The notes under the pieces are model-generated. The model ran no database searches. It was given only the letters and a program-made list of their open reading frames with translations, and had not been told where the DNA came from. The translations under genes and the position numbers were made by a program. This document shows positions 19,340-28,625 of a stretch of 46,056 nucleotides of DNA, in pieces (the first letter of the stretch is position 1; every line of letters starts with the position of its first letter). The stretch comes from Sphaerotilus natans (lineage in GTDB: Bacteria > Pseudomonadota > Gammaproteobacteria > Burkholderiales > Burkholderiaceae_C): positions 1-46,056 of the forward strand of contig NZ_FTMZ01000031.1 of the NCBI RefSeq assembly GCF_900156335.1, given 5' to 3'.

Positions 19340-20537
19340 GGGCGGTCGCGTCGATCTGCCGGGCGCGCCGGTAGATCAGGCCGCGTGAGACACCGAGCCT
19401 GCGCGCGGCCTCGGACACGTTGCCGCCACAGTCCTGCAGCGTGGTGCGGATGATTTCCTGGTCGATCGTGCGCAGGCTGCGCGGTGCCAGGGTGGGGGGC
19501 GGAGGGGCGCACACCGCGGCAGGCGCCTCGCTCGGGGGTGTCCGTGTCGCAGGATCGACCTGCGGTGCCGGCACGGTGAACACCGGCCCCATGCTTTCCG
19601 AGGGCGGGGCACTGACCCGTGCCCAGACCGCCAGGCCACTGGGCAGCCTGAGCTGGAAGTGATCGGAACCGGCACGGTGCAGCAGACGTTCGACCGGCAG
19701 GCCGATGCGGCTTTCCACATCAAGGCCGAGATCCCGGATCTCGAGCGTGGGCAGTCCGAGCAGGCTGACTGCTGCGCCGTTGCACCACAGGATTCGACCT
19801 TCGCCTGAGATGCCCACCAGTCCTGCCATCGGCGAGGACAGCAACGACGGTGTGATCTGCAGCGCGATCATCAGCACTTCCTGCGCGGACTGGGTCAGGA
19901 TGCGGTTCTCCAGGGCCCGGGCCAGCAGGCTCACCACCGAGGTTGCATCGAAGCCGAAGGGCAGCTCCTCGCTGGAGAGATCGAGCACGCCGGCCAGTCT
20001 GCCCAGGTGGTCGCGGATCGGAGCGGCTGCGCAGTGCATGCGGCGCACCTCTTCGAAGAAATGCTCGCCCGCGATCACGCACATGGGCTGACCGGTGCGT
20101 GCGACCACCCCAGGTGCGGTCGTGCCCACCGCCTCTTCCGACAGATCCACGCCGAGGCGGGTGGCGATCGGCATGATCCGCTCGTGCGAACGCCCGGCGC
20201 AGCTCGAGGCGATCAGCACGCCGGACGGATCGGTCAGCATCGCGGCACAGGAGGTCATGCCGATGATCGACTCGATGTGCGAGAGCTCGTGCCGCCAGGC
20301 CTCGACCAGTGCGCGGTTCTTCTGCAGCGCCAGATGCGTTCGACTGGGGGTCACCGGCTGGAACTCGACCTGTCCTGTCGGCGTGCTGTGCAGGCGCTGG
20401 CAGCGGGTCCAGGAGTGGAAGATCGCCTCGCTGACCACTCCGACGGGCGTGATGCCGTCATCGAAGTAGCGACGACGCGCCAGTTCGAGCCGATCCTCCC
20501 GGCTCGAGAAGAAGGGGCTCGCGGCGCGTGCGTTCAT
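19287..20537 (-). CDS. GAF/PAS regulator with Fis-type HTH, no AAA+ domain
   Basis: A 416-residue regulator related to AcoR-type activators: N-terminal SWTRC segment (near residue 42), GAF domain (about 88-205), PAS-like domain (about 220-325, GEGRILWCNGAA), a proline-rich linker, and a C-terminal Fis-type HTH (about 352-392, GNVSEAARRLGVSRGLIYRR). The central AAA+/GAFTGA module needed for sigma54 activation is absent, so it cannot remodel sigma54 holoenzyme itself. It starts three bases after the nagL stop and should be the last gene of the nag operon. It may be a sigma70 regulator or an antagonist of a full-length activator. Confidence 0.8.
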   Translation of the reverse strand: MNARAASPFFSSREDRLELARRRYFDDGITPVGVVSEAIFHSWTRCQRLHSTPTGQVEFQPVTPSRTHLALQKNRALVEAWRHELSHIESIIGMTSCAAMLTDPSGVLIASSCAGRSHERIMPIATRLGVDLSEEAVGTTAPGVVARTGQPMCVIAGEHFFEEVRRMHCAAAPIRDHLGRLAGVLDLSSEELPFGFDATSVVSLLARALENRILTQSAQEVLMIALQITPSLLSSPMAGLVGISGEGRILWCNGAAVSLLGLPTLEIRDLGLDVESRIGLPVERLLHRAGSDHFQLRLPSGLAVWARVSAPPSESMGPVFTVPAPQVDPATRTPPSEAPAAVCAPPPPTLAPRSLRTIDQEIIRTTLQDCGGNVSEAARRLGVSRGLIYRRARQIDATALSDPGKRADPGQSASGS

Positions 20538-20540
20538 GGC

Positions 20541-21185
20541 TCAGGCCGCGTCGGGCTGTCGGGCGGGCGCTGCCTGCTGGAAGGCGTCGATGCGGGCGCA
20601 GGCCGCATCGATGCGGCTGATGAGCGGCCAGCGCGCCAGGTCGACCTGGAAGCGCCGGGCGCTCTCCACCTGAGGAATCAGGTAGACGTCGGCCAGCGTC
20701 GGGCGGTCGCCGAAGCTGAAGTCCGCGCTGCGCTGAGGGTCACCGGCCAGCAGCGCCTCGTAGGCATCGAAGCCCGCGGTGATCCAGGTGGCGCACCAGC
20801 GCTGGATCTCGTCCTCGGGCAACTTGCAGGCATGGCGCAGGTGCTCCAGGATGCGGCGGTTGTTGATCGGATGGATGTCGCAGCCGACCAGCGCTGCCAG
20901 TGCGCGCACCCGAGCGCGCCCCAGCGCGTCGGCTGGCAGCAGCGCGGGCTCGGGGTAGCGCTCTTCGAGCCATTCGAGAATGGCCGGCGACTGGGTGAGC
21001 ACTTCGCCGTCGTCGAGCTGCAGCGCCGGCACCAGCCCCTGCGGGTTGATCGCGCGGTAGGCCGGCTGCAGATGCTCCTCGCGGCGCAGGTCGACGGCCA
21101 CATAGTCGGGCGACAGGCTTTTCAGGCCGAGCGCGATGCGCAGCCGGTGGGAGGTGCCGCTGCGGAAGAAGCTGTAGAGCTGCAT
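20541..21185 (-). CDS. nagL: Maleylpyruvate isomerase (NagL), zeta-class GST fold
   Basis: A 214-residue glutathione-transferase-like enzyme. The thioredoxin-fold N-terminus (LYSFFRSGTSHRLRIALGLK) carries the Ser-rich zeta-class region, followed by NPQGLVPAL and the QSPAILEWLEE glutathione-binding segment, and a helical C-terminal domain with HPINNRR. In the gentisate pathway it converts maleylpyruvate to fumarylpyruvate with glutathione. Homologues include maleylacetoacetate isomerases; the neighbours nagI and nagK decide for maleylpyruvate. It follows nagK by 10 bases. Confidence 0.92.
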   Translation of the reverse strand: MQLYSFFRSGTSHRLRIALGLKSLSPDYVAVDLRREEHLQPAYRAINPQGLVPALQLDDGEVLTQSPAILEWLEERYPEPALLPADALGRARVRALAALVGCDIHPINNRRILEHLRHACKLPEDEIQRWCATWITAGFDAYEALLAGDPQRSADFSFGDRPTLADVYLIPQVESARRFQVDLARWPLISRIDAACARIDAFQQAAPARQPDAA

Positions 21186-21195
21186 GGGAAAAGAC

Positions 21196-21897
21196 TCAGA
21201 CGGTCGGACCGATGTCGAGCACGATGTCGGCGACGCCCTCGACCGTACCGGTGATGCGCTCGCCCGGCTTCACTGCGCCGACGCCTTCGGGCGTGCCGGT
21301 GTAGATCAGGTCACCCGGCTGCAGATGGTAGAACAGCGACAGGTCCGCAATGATCTCGCGCACGTTCCAGATGAGGCGATCCACATCCGAATCCTGCTTG
21401 GTCTGGCCGTCGACGGCCAGGCTGATGCGACCGCGCTCGATCACCTGCTCGGGCATCGGCACGATGGGGCTGCACACCGAAGACTGTTCGACGTCCTTGC
21501 CGAGATCCCAGGGGCGGCCCTTGTCGCGGGCCACCAGCTGCAGATCACGCCGGGTCATGTCCAGACCGGCGGCATAGCCGTAGATGATCTGGTGCGCCTG
21601 TTCGGCCGGCACGCGAAAGCCCGGCTGGCCGATGGCGACCACCAGCTCCATCTCGAAATGGAAGTTGGCCGTCTCGGCCGGATAGGCCATGGTCTGGCCG
21701 CTGGCCAGCAGCGTGTCGCGCGACTTGGTGAAGTAGAACGGACGCTCGACGCTCTTGTCGACCGGGCGGCCCATCTCGACCGCATGGGCGTGATAGTTGC
21801 GGCCGACGAAGAAGAGCCGGCGCACCGGGAAACGCTCGTCACGGCCCTGGATCTCGAGGGACTCGATCGCGGGCGGGGCAAAGAGATAGGTCGTCAT
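21196..21897 (-). CDS. nagK: Fumarylpyruvate hydrolase (NagK)
   Basis: A 233-residue member of the FAH family. The metal-binding signature is visible in FHFEMELVVAIG, and RRLFFVGRNYHAHAVEMG and GDLIYTGTPEGVG are standard family motifs. It hydrolyses fumarylpyruvate to fumarate and pyruvate, the last step of the gentisate route. The start at 21897 was chosen because the conserved N-terminus begins there; upstream in-frame codons lack family similarity. It lies between nagI and nagL in the operon. Confidence 0.93.
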   Translation of the reverse strand: MTTYLFAPPAIESLEIQGRDERFPVRRLFFVGRNYHAHAVEMGRPVDKSVERPFYFTKSRDTLLASGQTMAYPAETANFHFEMELVVAIGQPGFRVPAEQAHQIIYGYAAGLDMTRRDLQLVARDKGRPWDLGKDVEQSSVCSPIVPMPEQVIERGRISLAVDGQTKQDSDVDRLIWNVREIIADLSLFYHLQPGDLIYTGTPEGVGAVKPGERITGTVEGVADIVLDIGPTV

Positions 21898-21934
21898 GGC
21901 AGGGTCGAGGCAGGGTTGGAAACGGGGATGATGC

Positions 21935-23005
21935 TCAGGCACGGTCCTGACGGATCTCGTGCACGCCGAGCTTGCGGTGCAGCGGACTTTCGTCGGCGAT
22001 GAACAGGAAAGACGGGGCTTGTGCGCTGGCATTGGTCAGCGTGATGGCCGTGTAGCCCGGAATGGCGCAGGTACCGGCTTCGGCCAGGTCGATGCGCTGG
22101 TCGCTCACGCTCACTTCAGTGGCCCCATCGATCTGGTGCAGGACCTGGGCAGGCGACATGGCCGGAATGCGCAGGGTCTGGCCGGGACGCAGCATCAGCG
22201 CGTGGAAGCCCAGGATGTTTTCCGCATCCTGGCCGGTCTCCGGGTTGACATAGGTGATCTGCACGCACTCCAGGTCGGGCTGGCTGTCGGCCAGCGATTC
22301 CAGGGCGGCGCGGGCATCGCTCCAGGCGTAGCGCAGCATCGGGTAGCGGCGCTCCGAGCGCTGGAAGACGGTGGTGGGCACCACGCCACCGCGGGCGTAG
22401 GCCCGGTCGCCGGTGGCGGGCCGGGCCGGCTGGCTCGGGCCTTCCTCGTGGTAGGAGGTCTCGGTGTAGTAGATCAGCGGCAGATCAAGCACATCGAGCC
22501 AGATCACCGGATCCTGTCCGTCATGGCCGTGTTCGTGCCACAGGCCGGTGGGCGTCAGGATCAGGTCGCCGCGCTGCATCGGGCATTTCTCGCCATCGAC
22601 CAGGGTCCAGGCGCCTTCGCCTTCGACCACCATGCGCACCGCATTCGGCGTGTGGCGGTGGGCCGGTGCCAGCTCGCCCGGCAGCAGCAGCTGCATGCCC
22701 AGGTACATGGCGGCGCTGGCCTGCATCTTCTCCAGGCCGTGGCCGGGGTTGGCCAGCACCAGCACGCGCCGCTCGGCCTTCTCGATCGGCGTGAGCTCGC
22801 CGGCGCGCAGCAGCAGCTTGCGCAGCGGTGCATAGGGCCAGTGCGTGACGCGGGTGCGCCGGGTGGGCACATGCGGCGGCAGCACCGCGCGCAGGCTGGG
22901 CCACAGCGGGACCAGGTTCTGGGCGGTGAGCTCGTCGCGGTAGTCCTGCGGCAGGTCTTCCAGCCGGCCCAGGGTGTCGAAGCGGTTCGAATCGTCGGCG
23001 GTCAT
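21935..23005 (-). CDS. nagI: Gentisate 1,2-dioxygenase (NagI)
   Basis: A 356-residue bicupin dioxygenase. The N-terminal cupin supplies the iron ligands in APAHRHTPNAVR, with GLWHEHGH as the second cupin motif; the C-terminal cupin (about 240-345) lacks an obvious ligand set, as in characterised gentisate dioxygenases. It opens the ring of gentisate to maleylpyruvate using Fe(II) and O2 in the cytoplasm. Position after the transporter and before nagK and nagL matches nag/gentisate operons. Confidence 0.95.
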   Translation of the reverse strand: MTADDSNRFDTLGRLEDLPQDYRDELTAQNLVPLWPSLRAVLPPHVPTRRTRVTHWPYAPLRKLLLRAGELTPIEKAERRVLVLANPGHGLEKMQASAAMYLGMQLLLPGELAPAHRHTPNAVRMVVEGEGAWTLVDGEKCPMQRGDLILTPTGLWHEHGHDGQDPVIWLDVLDLPLIYYTETSYHEEGPSQPARPATGDRAYARGGVVPTTVFQRSERRYPMLRYAWSDARAALESLADSQPDLECVQITYVNPETGQDAENILGFHALMLRPGQTLRIPAMSPAQVLHQIDGATEVSVSDQRIDLAEAGTCAIPGYTAITLTNASAQAPSFLFIADESPLHRKLGVHEIRQDRA

Positions 23006-23038
23006 GGGGTCGTGTTTCCGGTCAAGGGTCAGGACAGA

Positions 23039-24355
23039 TCAGGACGGGTGGGCCGCCGAGCGCCGTGGATCGACCAGCGCGATGGTGGCGGCGGCGATCA
23101 GGGCGGGCAGGGCGATCGCCAGGAAATTGCTCTGCAGCGGCAGGTTCATGCCCACCAGGGCGCCGATCAGCACCGGGGCCAGGATGGCGCCGGTGCGGCC
23201 GATGCCCAGCGCCCAGCCCAGCCCGGTCGATCGGATCGCCATCGGGTAGAACTGGCTGACATAGGCATTGGTGACGATCTGGGTGCCGATGGTGGAGGCG
23301 CCGGCCAGGCCCACGGTCAGGAACAGGGCCCAGGACGGCAGGGCCTGGCCGAGCACGGCGATCGAGCCGGCCGCCAGCAGGTACATGATCACCAGCACGC
23401 GCTGGATCGGGAAACGATCGGACAGCCAGCCTCCGCCCACGGCACCGAGCATGGCGCCGAAGTTCAGCACCAGCACGAAGGTCAGGGCCGAGCCCAGGCT
23501 GTAGCCGGCCGAGGCCATCAGCTTGGCCAGCCAGGTGCTGAGCGCATACACCATGAACAGGCACATGAAGCAGCTGGCCCAGAACATCACCGTGCTCCGT
23601 GCGCGACCGTGCGTGAACAGGGCCGCGACTGGCGCGCGGGCCACATCCTGGCGCTCCGGCAGCACGAAGGTGTCGTCCGGACCGACGTTCAGGTCGGGGC
23701 GCAGCTTCGTCAGCACGGATCGCAGCGCCTCGGTCTGCCCGGTGCGCTGCAGGTAGGTCATGGATTCCGGCAACCCGCGCAGGATGAGCGGCGCCAGCAG
23801 GACCGGCGCCAGCGCAGCCAGGAACACCGAGGGCCAGCCCAGGCTTTCCAGCATCATCTTGCCCAGCAGCGCGGCCAGCATGCCGCCGATCGAGTAGCCG
23901 CTGAACATCACCGTCACCAGCGTGGCGCGCAGGCGGCGCGGCGCGTATTCGCTCATCTGCGCGATCACGTTGGGCATGACGCCGCCGATGCCCAGCCCCG
24001 CCAGGAAGCGCATCAGGCTGAACAGGATCGGATCGTGCGTCAGCCCGGCAGCCGCCGTGAAGACGCTGAACAGCACGATGCACAGCGCGATGACCCGGCG
24101 CCGGCCGATGCGGTCCGACAGCGTGCCCAGCACGATGGCGCCAAACATCATGCCGAACAGCGCCGAGCTGGCCATCAGTCCGGCCTGGGTGGCACTGACC
24201 CCCATGTCCTTCATGATCGCCGGCATCGCGATGCCGGCCACCGCCAGGTCATAGCCATCGAAGATGACGATCAGCGCGCACCACAGCAGGATGCGGCCGT
24301 GGAAGGCGTTGAAGCTCGCGGCATCGGCCGCCTGGTGAATGTCGATCTGGCGCAT
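23039..24355 (-). CDS. MFS aromatic-acid:H+ symporter (AAHS family)
   Basis: A 438-residue, 12-segment transporter of the BenK/PcaK/GenK type. The family signature D-G-x-D is in IVIFDGYDLAVAG (first segment) and the MFS loop motif in GTLSDRIGRRR; RFLAGLGIGGVMPN is the fourth segment. Given the neighbours, salicylate or gentisate is the likely cargo. It lies inside the nag operon, 34 bases before nagI. Confidence 0.93.
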   Translation of the reverse strand: MRQIDIHQAADAASFNAFHGRILLWCALIVIFDGYDLAVAGIAMPAIMKDMGVSATQAGLMASSALFGMMFGAIVLGTLSDRIGRRRVIALCIVLFSVFTAAAGLTHDPILFSLMRFLAGLGIGGVMPNVIAQMSEYAPRRLRATLVTVMFSGYSIGGMLAALLGKMMLESLGWPSVFLAALAPVLLAPLILRGLPESMTYLQRTGQTEALRSVLTKLRPDLNVGPDDTFVLPERQDVARAPVAALFTHGRARSTVMFWASCFMCLFMVYALSTWLAKLMASAGYSLGSALTFVLVLNFGAMLGAVGGGWLSDRFPIQRVLVIMYLLAAGSIAVLGQALPSWALFLTVGLAGASTIGTQIVTNAYVSQFYPMAIRSTGLGWALGIGRTGAILAPVLIGALVGMNLPLQSNFLAIALPALIAAATIALVDPRRSAAHPS

Positions 24356-24428
24356 GGTTGCCTCCTCGTGGCCCGGGTTCGTTGCCCGGGCGTTCTGCGT
24401 GTGGTGAGGGAAGGGTGAGGGCGTGCGC

Positions 24429-24743
24429 TCAGTCCAGCCGCAGCAGGACCTGTCCGCCCTCGATGCGCACCGGGTAGATGCGCAGGTCGGCGGTCAGGGG
24501 CGCGCACAGCGCGCGGCCGGTGCAGACATCGAAGCGGCCCTGGTGCAGCGGGCATTCGATCTCGCGGCCTTCCAGGAAGCCGTCGCTCATGCGGGCCGCG
24601 CCATGGGTGCAGAGGTTGTCGGAGGCATGGATTTCTCCCTCCACCTCATAGAGGGCGATCTCTCGCCCGTCCACCCGCACGCCGATCACGTCACCTTCGG
24701 GGACATCGTCACGGGCCGCGGCCACGATCCAGTTCTCGCTCAT
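24429..24743 (-). CDS. nagAb: Rieske ferredoxin of salicylate 5-hydroxylase (NagAb)
   Basis: A 104-residue Rieske ferredoxin with the 2Fe-2S ligands in [11 protein letters not shown] and CPLHQG, the normal length for NahAb/NagAb. It passes electrons from the NagAa reductase to the NagGH oxygenase. In Ralstonia U2 the same ferredoxin also serves naphthalene dioxygenase, but no naphthalene dioxygenase genes are present in this window. Confidence 0.94.
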   Translation of the reverse strand: MSENWIVAAARDDVPEGDVIGVRVDGREIALYEVEGEIHASDNLCTHGAARMSDGFLEGREIECPLHQGRFDVCTGRALCAPLTADLRIYPVRIEGGQVLLRLD

Positions 24744-24755
24744 GGTCCGGTCTCC

Positions 24756-25253
24756 TCAGATGGGGTAGATGATCGAGTTGGCGATCATCTCGCTGTCATA
24801 GACGCACAGCCGCGACTGCAGCTTCAGGCCCTCGGGGGTGCGCACGATCAGGTCCCGGTAGTAGCCGGCATTGAACACGGTGGACTCGCCGTCGATCTTG
24901 GTGCGGATGACGGCATAGTTGGCCTCGCTCAGGATGCGCTCGCCCCCGGCCGCGTCCCGCTCCACCGACAGCACGCGCGGCAGGCCGACGATGTGGCGCT
25001 GGTAGTACGGGTCGTGGTACATGGTCTCCTTCACGCCGTAGACCCGGTCGCGGATCATGGCGCGGCTCTCCAGGGCCAGAAGGCACAGCGGCAGGCCCTG
25101 CTCGAAGTTCTCGCGCGGCTGCAGCCGGTAGGTGCCGTCCTCGACGAAGAAGTCCGGCCAATGCTCCCAGTCGGCCGAATCGCAGGCCATGGCGTAGTCG
25201 CTGTAGAGCGACTGCAGCTCGAAGAAGGTCTTGAAGTCGATCTCGATCGTCAT
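24756..25253 (-). CDS. nagH: Salicylate 5-hydroxylase small subunit (NagH)
   Basis: A 165-residue ring-hydroxylating oxygenase beta subunit of the SnoaL-like fold: [22 protein letters not shown] at the start, then [17 protein letters not shown] and [24 protein letters not shown]. It pairs with NagG. The start at 25253 is preceded by GGGAGTG. It lies five bases after nagG. Confidence 0.95.
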   Translation of the reverse strand: MTIEIDFKTFFELQSLYSDYAMACDSADWEHWPDFFVEDGTYRLQPRENFEQGLPLCLLALESRAMIRDRVYGVKETMYHDPYYQRHIVGLPRVLSVERDAAGGERILSEANYAVIRTKIDGESTVFNAGYYRDLIVRTPEGLKLQSRLCVYDSEMIANSIIYPI

Positions 25254-25258
25254 GATGT

Positions 25259-26521
25259 TCACTCCCCCATCACCTGGCGCCAGTAGGCATACATGCCGCG
25301 GATCAGCGTCTCGGTGACCATGTGGTCGCTGTCGGCGATGTCGTAGCCGCCCATCTCGAGCACGGTACGGTGGGCCGGGTTCTGCTCGAAGCCCTCCTGG
25401 GACCACTCGATCACCTCGCCGTCATCGGCGGAGACGAAGCCGGCCGGGCCGAAGAGGTTGGCCTGGATCAGGCGACGCTGCTCCATCTCGGGCGTGTCGT
25501 CCTCGAAGCCGAAGTGCGTCCAGACGAAGTCGAACGAGCCGTGGCCGTTGGGCTGGATGTGGCGGGTCGAGACGCTGTTGACCTGCTGCTGGATGATCAC
25601 GCTCGGGAAGATCGTGGTCATCACGGCGGTCGGGCCGTTCCACCAGGGCTCGGGCACGATGTCGAGCAGGCGCGGGTCGTTGACCGTCATCGCCTCCTTG
25701 AAGCTGTCCACGCCCGAGACGACCTCGGCGTTCTTGCCACCTTGGCCGCGCGTCGAGATCATCGCGGCGTGGCGGAACTTGGCATCCATCTTCAGTTCCG
25801 ACTTGTTGTCGGCGCGCCAGAGCCCGAAGGTCGAGAACCAGGTGTGCAACAGACCCGGGTGGTAGGGGTCCTTGATGTTCTCCTGCATCAGCTTCCAGTT
25901 GCCCGGGATGCGCTGGCGGCGGTAGCCCAGCACCTTGAGCTTGCGCCCACTGAAGACCCGGTCGAAGTAGTGCAGGATGGTCGGGCCGAGGAATTCCTCC
26001 AGCGGCTCCACGTCGTGATCGAACGAGGCGAACACCACGCCGCCGCGGGTGGCGACCTTCAGCTTGGTCAGGCCATGCTCGTCGAGCTTGAAGTCCTTGG
26101 GCATGCCGCCGTTGACCTTGCCGTCCTGCTTGACGCCACGTCGGAACGGCACACCCTGCAGGTCACCCTTGAGGCTGTAGTTCCACTGGTGGTAGGGGCA
26201 GAAGAAGTCCTTGGCATTGCCGTTGCGCTTGCGGCAGAAGCGCATGCCGCGGTGGGCGCAGACGTTCTCGACCACGTTGACGCCGCCGTCCGGGTCCCGG
26301 ACCATGACGACGGAGCGCTCGCCGATCACGGTGCGCTTGAAGTCGCCCGGCTCGGGAATCTCGGCCTCCAGACCGACGTAGCACCAGTGGCCCGAGTAGA
26401 AGAGGCGCTCGAGTTCTCGCTGGTAGAGGTCTTCGCGGGTGTAGGCCCAGAAGGGCACGCGGCTGGATCCGTCCCCGGACCACTTCGGGTCCTTGGGGAA
26501 CACGGTGACAGGTTGGCTCAT
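25259..26521 (-). CDS. nagG: Salicylate 5-hydroxylase large subunit (NagG)
   Basis: A 420-residue Rieske oxygenase alpha subunit. The Rieske ligands are in CAHRGMRFC and CPYHQWNY (near residues 88-110), and the mononuclear iron site in [12 protein letters not shown]. Much of the sequence (for example [25 protein letters not shown]) is as remembered for NagG of Ralstonia U2. It hydroxylates salicylate at C5 to gentisate with NagH, NagAb and NagAa. The start was set at [14 protein letters not shown], where family similarity begins. Confidence 0.96.
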   Translation of the reverse strand: MSQPVTVFPKDPKWSGDGSSRVPFWAYTREDLYQRELERLFYSGHWCYVGLEAEIPEPGDFKRTVIGERSVVMVRDPDGGVNVVENVCAHRGMRFCRKRNGNAKDFFCPYHQWNYSLKGDLQGVPFRRGVKQDGKVNGGMPKDFKLDEHGLTKLKVATRGGVVFASFDHDVEPLEEFLGPTILHYFDRVFSGRKLKVLGYRRQRIPGNWKLMQENIKDPYHPGLLHTWFSTFGLWRADNKSELKMDAKFRHAAMISTRGQGGKNAEVVSGVDSFKEAMTVNDPRLLDIVPEPWWNGPTAVMTTIFPSVIIQQQVNSVSTRHIQPNGHGSFDFVWTHFGFEDDTPEMEQRRLIQANLFGPAGFVSADDGEVIEWSQEGFEQNPAHRTVLEMGGYDIADSDHMVTETLIRGMYAYWRQVMGE

Positions 26522-26585
26522 GGGTGTGTCTCCTGCACGGGCATGTGCGGCTGAGGGCATGAAACGGAGGGAATGGCGGCCGGGT

Positions 26586-27572
26586 TCAGACACCGCTCGG
26601 GTAGAAGGCGTCGGCGTGGATGTGCTCGGCGGGCAGGCCCTTGCGCAGCAGCAGCATCTGCAGCGCGTCCACCATCGCGGGGGCCCCGCAGAGGTAGGCA
26701 CGCCAGCCGTCGAGTTCGGGCAGATCCTGCTCGATCGCGTCGGTCACCAGACCCGAGTGCAGCCCCGGCATGTCGGTGCCGGTGGCCACGACGATGTGCA
26801 GTCGGATCTGGGGATGGGCTTCGGCCAGCGCGCGCAAGCGTTCGATGTCGTACAGATCGGCCTCGCTGCGCACGCCGAAGTACAGATGGATGGGGTTGTC
26901 CATGCCGGCCTGCAGTGCACCGCGCACGATGGACAGCACCGGCGCCAGCCCGGTGCCACCGCCGACGCACAGCATCGGTCCGGTGTGCTTGCGGCGCAGG
27001 TAGGCGGTGCCCAGCGGTCCGCTGATGCGCAGTGCCGCGCCTTCAGCGAGCTGCTCGAACACATGCTGGGTGACCCGACCGCCAGGCACGCGCCGAATGT
27101 GCAGTTCCATCTCGCCGTCCTCGGCCAGTCCCGCCATCGAGTAGGGACGGATGTGCTCCGGCGTGAACTGCACGGTCACGTACTGGCCCGGAGAGAACTC
27201 CAGCGGCTTGGCCAGGCGGATGCGCAGCCGGCGGATGTCGTGGGTGGCGTCCTCGATTGCGGTGACCGTGCCCTTGACGATGCGCGCCGGATGCACGACG
27301 ACTTCGTCGACCTCGGGCAGCTCGATGGTGCAGTTGCCGGTGATCACCGCCTGGCAGGCCAGCACCTGCTCGGCGCGGTCAGGCGCCGGCCGGCCGGTCT
27401 CGGGCGAGCCCCCGAGGAACTGTCCCGAGATCACCTTGCAGTGGCAAGTGCCGCAGCGGCCTGACATGCAGCTGTACGAGACCGGCACGTCATGCGCTCG
27501 CAGCACGTCGAGCAGGTTGTCTCCATGCTTGACGGGCACGCTCTTGCCGAGCGGCTGGATGACCAGTTCCAT
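26586..27572 (-). CDS. nagAa: Ferredoxin reductase of salicylate 5-hydroxylase (NagAa)
   Basis: A 328-residue reductase: N-terminal plant-type 2Fe-2S domain ([11 protein letters not shown] and a later Cys in LACQ), flavin-binding domain with RPYSMAG, and NAD domain with GGGTGLAP and a C-terminal CGAPAM. It moves electrons from NADH to the Rieske ferredoxin. It is the first gene of the operon, as in nag clusters, and diverges from nagR across a 123-base control region. Confidence 0.95.
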   Translation of the reverse strand: MELVIQPLGKSVPVKHGDNLLDVLRAHDVPVSYSCMSGRCGTCHCKVISGQFLGGSPETGRPAPDRAEQVLACQAVITGNCTIELPEVDEVVVHPARIVKGTVTAIEDATHDIRRLRIRLAKPLEFSPGQYVTVQFTPEHIRPYSMAGLAEDGEMELHIRRVPGGRVTQHVFEQLAEGAALRISGPLGTAYLRRKHTGPMLCVGGGTGLAPVLSIVRGALQAGMDNPIHLYFGVRSEADLYDIERLRALAEAHPQIRLHIVVATGTDMPGLHSGLVTDAIEQDLPELDGWRAYLCGAPAMVDALQMLLLRKGLPAEHIHADAFYPSGV

Positions 27573-27624
27573 GATGTTGCCGTGAGATTGAGCTGAATTG
27601 CCGCGAATTCTGTTCAGTGCACTG

Positions 27625-27654
27625 ATATAAGTCGATAAACTGGAGATGATTCAA
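27625..27654 (-). promoter_or_regulatory. Candidate nag operon promoter
   Basis: On the minus strand TTGAAT (27654-27649) is followed after 18 bases by TTATAT (27630-27625), leaving an untranslated leader of about 45-50 bases to nagAa. The proposed -35 abuts the palindrome at 27654-27676, as expected for LysR activation. Confidence 0.5.
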
Positions 27655-27676
27655 TGCATCACGTTCAGTGATGCAT
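27654..27676. promoter_or_regulatory. Candidate NagR operator
   Basis: Inverted repeat with perfect 9-bp arms ATGCATCAC/GTGATGCAT and a 5-base spacer in the nagR-nagAa divergent gap. It is centred close to -48 of the proposed nagAa start point, typical of NahR/NagR activation sites. The core GCATCAC/GTGATGC half-sites recur upstream of the GMC oxidoreductase. Confidence 0.6.
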
Positions 27677-27695
27677 GTGACGGAGAACCGGCCTC

Positions 27696-28625
27696 GTGGA
27701 ACTGCGCGACATCGATCTGAACCTGCTGGTGGTGTTTCACCAGCTGCTGCGCGACCGCAGCGTCTCCGCGGCGGCCGACAAGCTGGGCCTGACCCAGCCC
27801 GGTGTCAGCAACTGCCTGAAGCGGCTGAGGCTGCTGCTGGGCGACGAGCTGTTCGTGCGCACCTCGCGCGGCATGGAGCCCACGCCGCATGCGCTGCATC
27901 TGGCCGAACCGGTGGCCTATGCGCTCAATGCGATCCAGACGGCGCTGTTCCGCCGCGAAACCTTCGACCCCCTCACCAGCACCCGCACCTTCCAGCTGGT
28001 GGTGACCGACATCGGCGAGATGTATTTCATGCCGCCGCTGATGGAGGCGCTGCTGCACCGTGCGCCCCACATCCAGATCAGCACCTTGCGTCCGAACGCC
28101 AGCAACCTGCGCGACGACATGGAGTCCGGCGCGGTCGATCTGGCTGTCGGACTGCTGCCGCAGCTGCAGGCAGGCTTCTTTCAGCGCCGGCTGTTCCGTC
28201 ACCGGTACGTGTGCATGTTCCGGCGCGACCATCCGGTGGCGCGGTCGCCGATGACGCTGGAGCAGTTCCTCGCGCTCGAGCATGTGCGCGTGGTCGCGGC
28301 CAACACCGGACATGGCGAGATCGATGCGCTGATGGCGGCCGCCGGGATTCGGCGCCGCATGCGCCTGGCGGTGCCGCACTTCATCGCGGTCGGCCACATC
28401 CTGCAGAGCACCGACCTGATCGCCACCGTGCCGGCGCGCTTCGCGCAGCGCTGCGTCGAGCCCTTCGGGCTGGCGACCTCACCTCACCCGGTCGCGCTGC
28501 CCGAGATCGCCATCAACATGTTCTGGCACGCACGCTTCAACCGTGATCCCGCCAGCCTGTGGCTGCGTCAGCTGATGGTGGAGCTCTTCGCCGATGATGC
28601 GCCCACCCGCATCACGGGCGACTGA
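27696..28625 (+). CDS. nagR: LysR-family activator NagR/NahR
   Basis: A 309-residue LTTR that closely follows remembered NahR sequence from its first residues (MELRDIDLNLLVVFHQLL) through MEPTPHALHLAEPV, TDIGEMYFMPPLMEAL and LPEIAINMFWHA. NahR/NagR respond to salicylate and activate the divergent catabolic operon. Translation starts at a GTG preceded by GGAG; no ATG fits the conserved N-terminus. The last 58 bases overlap the 3' end of the convergent LysR gene. Confidence 0.94.
   Translation: MELRDIDLNLLVVFHQLLRDRSVSAAADKLGLTQPGVSNCLKRLRLLLGDELFVRTSRGMEPTPHALHLAEPVAYALNAIQTALFRRETFDPLTSTRTFQLVVTDIGEMYFMPPLMEALLHRAPHIQISTLRPNASNLRDDMESGAVDLAVGLLPQLQAGFFQRRLFRHRYVCMFRRDHPVARSPMTLEQFLALEHVRVVAANTGHGEIDALMAAAGIRRRMRLAVPHFIAVGHILQSTDLIATVPARFAQRCVEPFGLATSPHPVALPEIAINMFWHARFNRDPASLWLRQLMVELFADDAPTRITGD

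Noticed and set aside
21959-24418. Open frame of about 819 codons antisense to nagI and the transporter
   Set aside because: Low-complexity His/Gln/Gly/Ala-rich translation and well-supported genes on the other strand.
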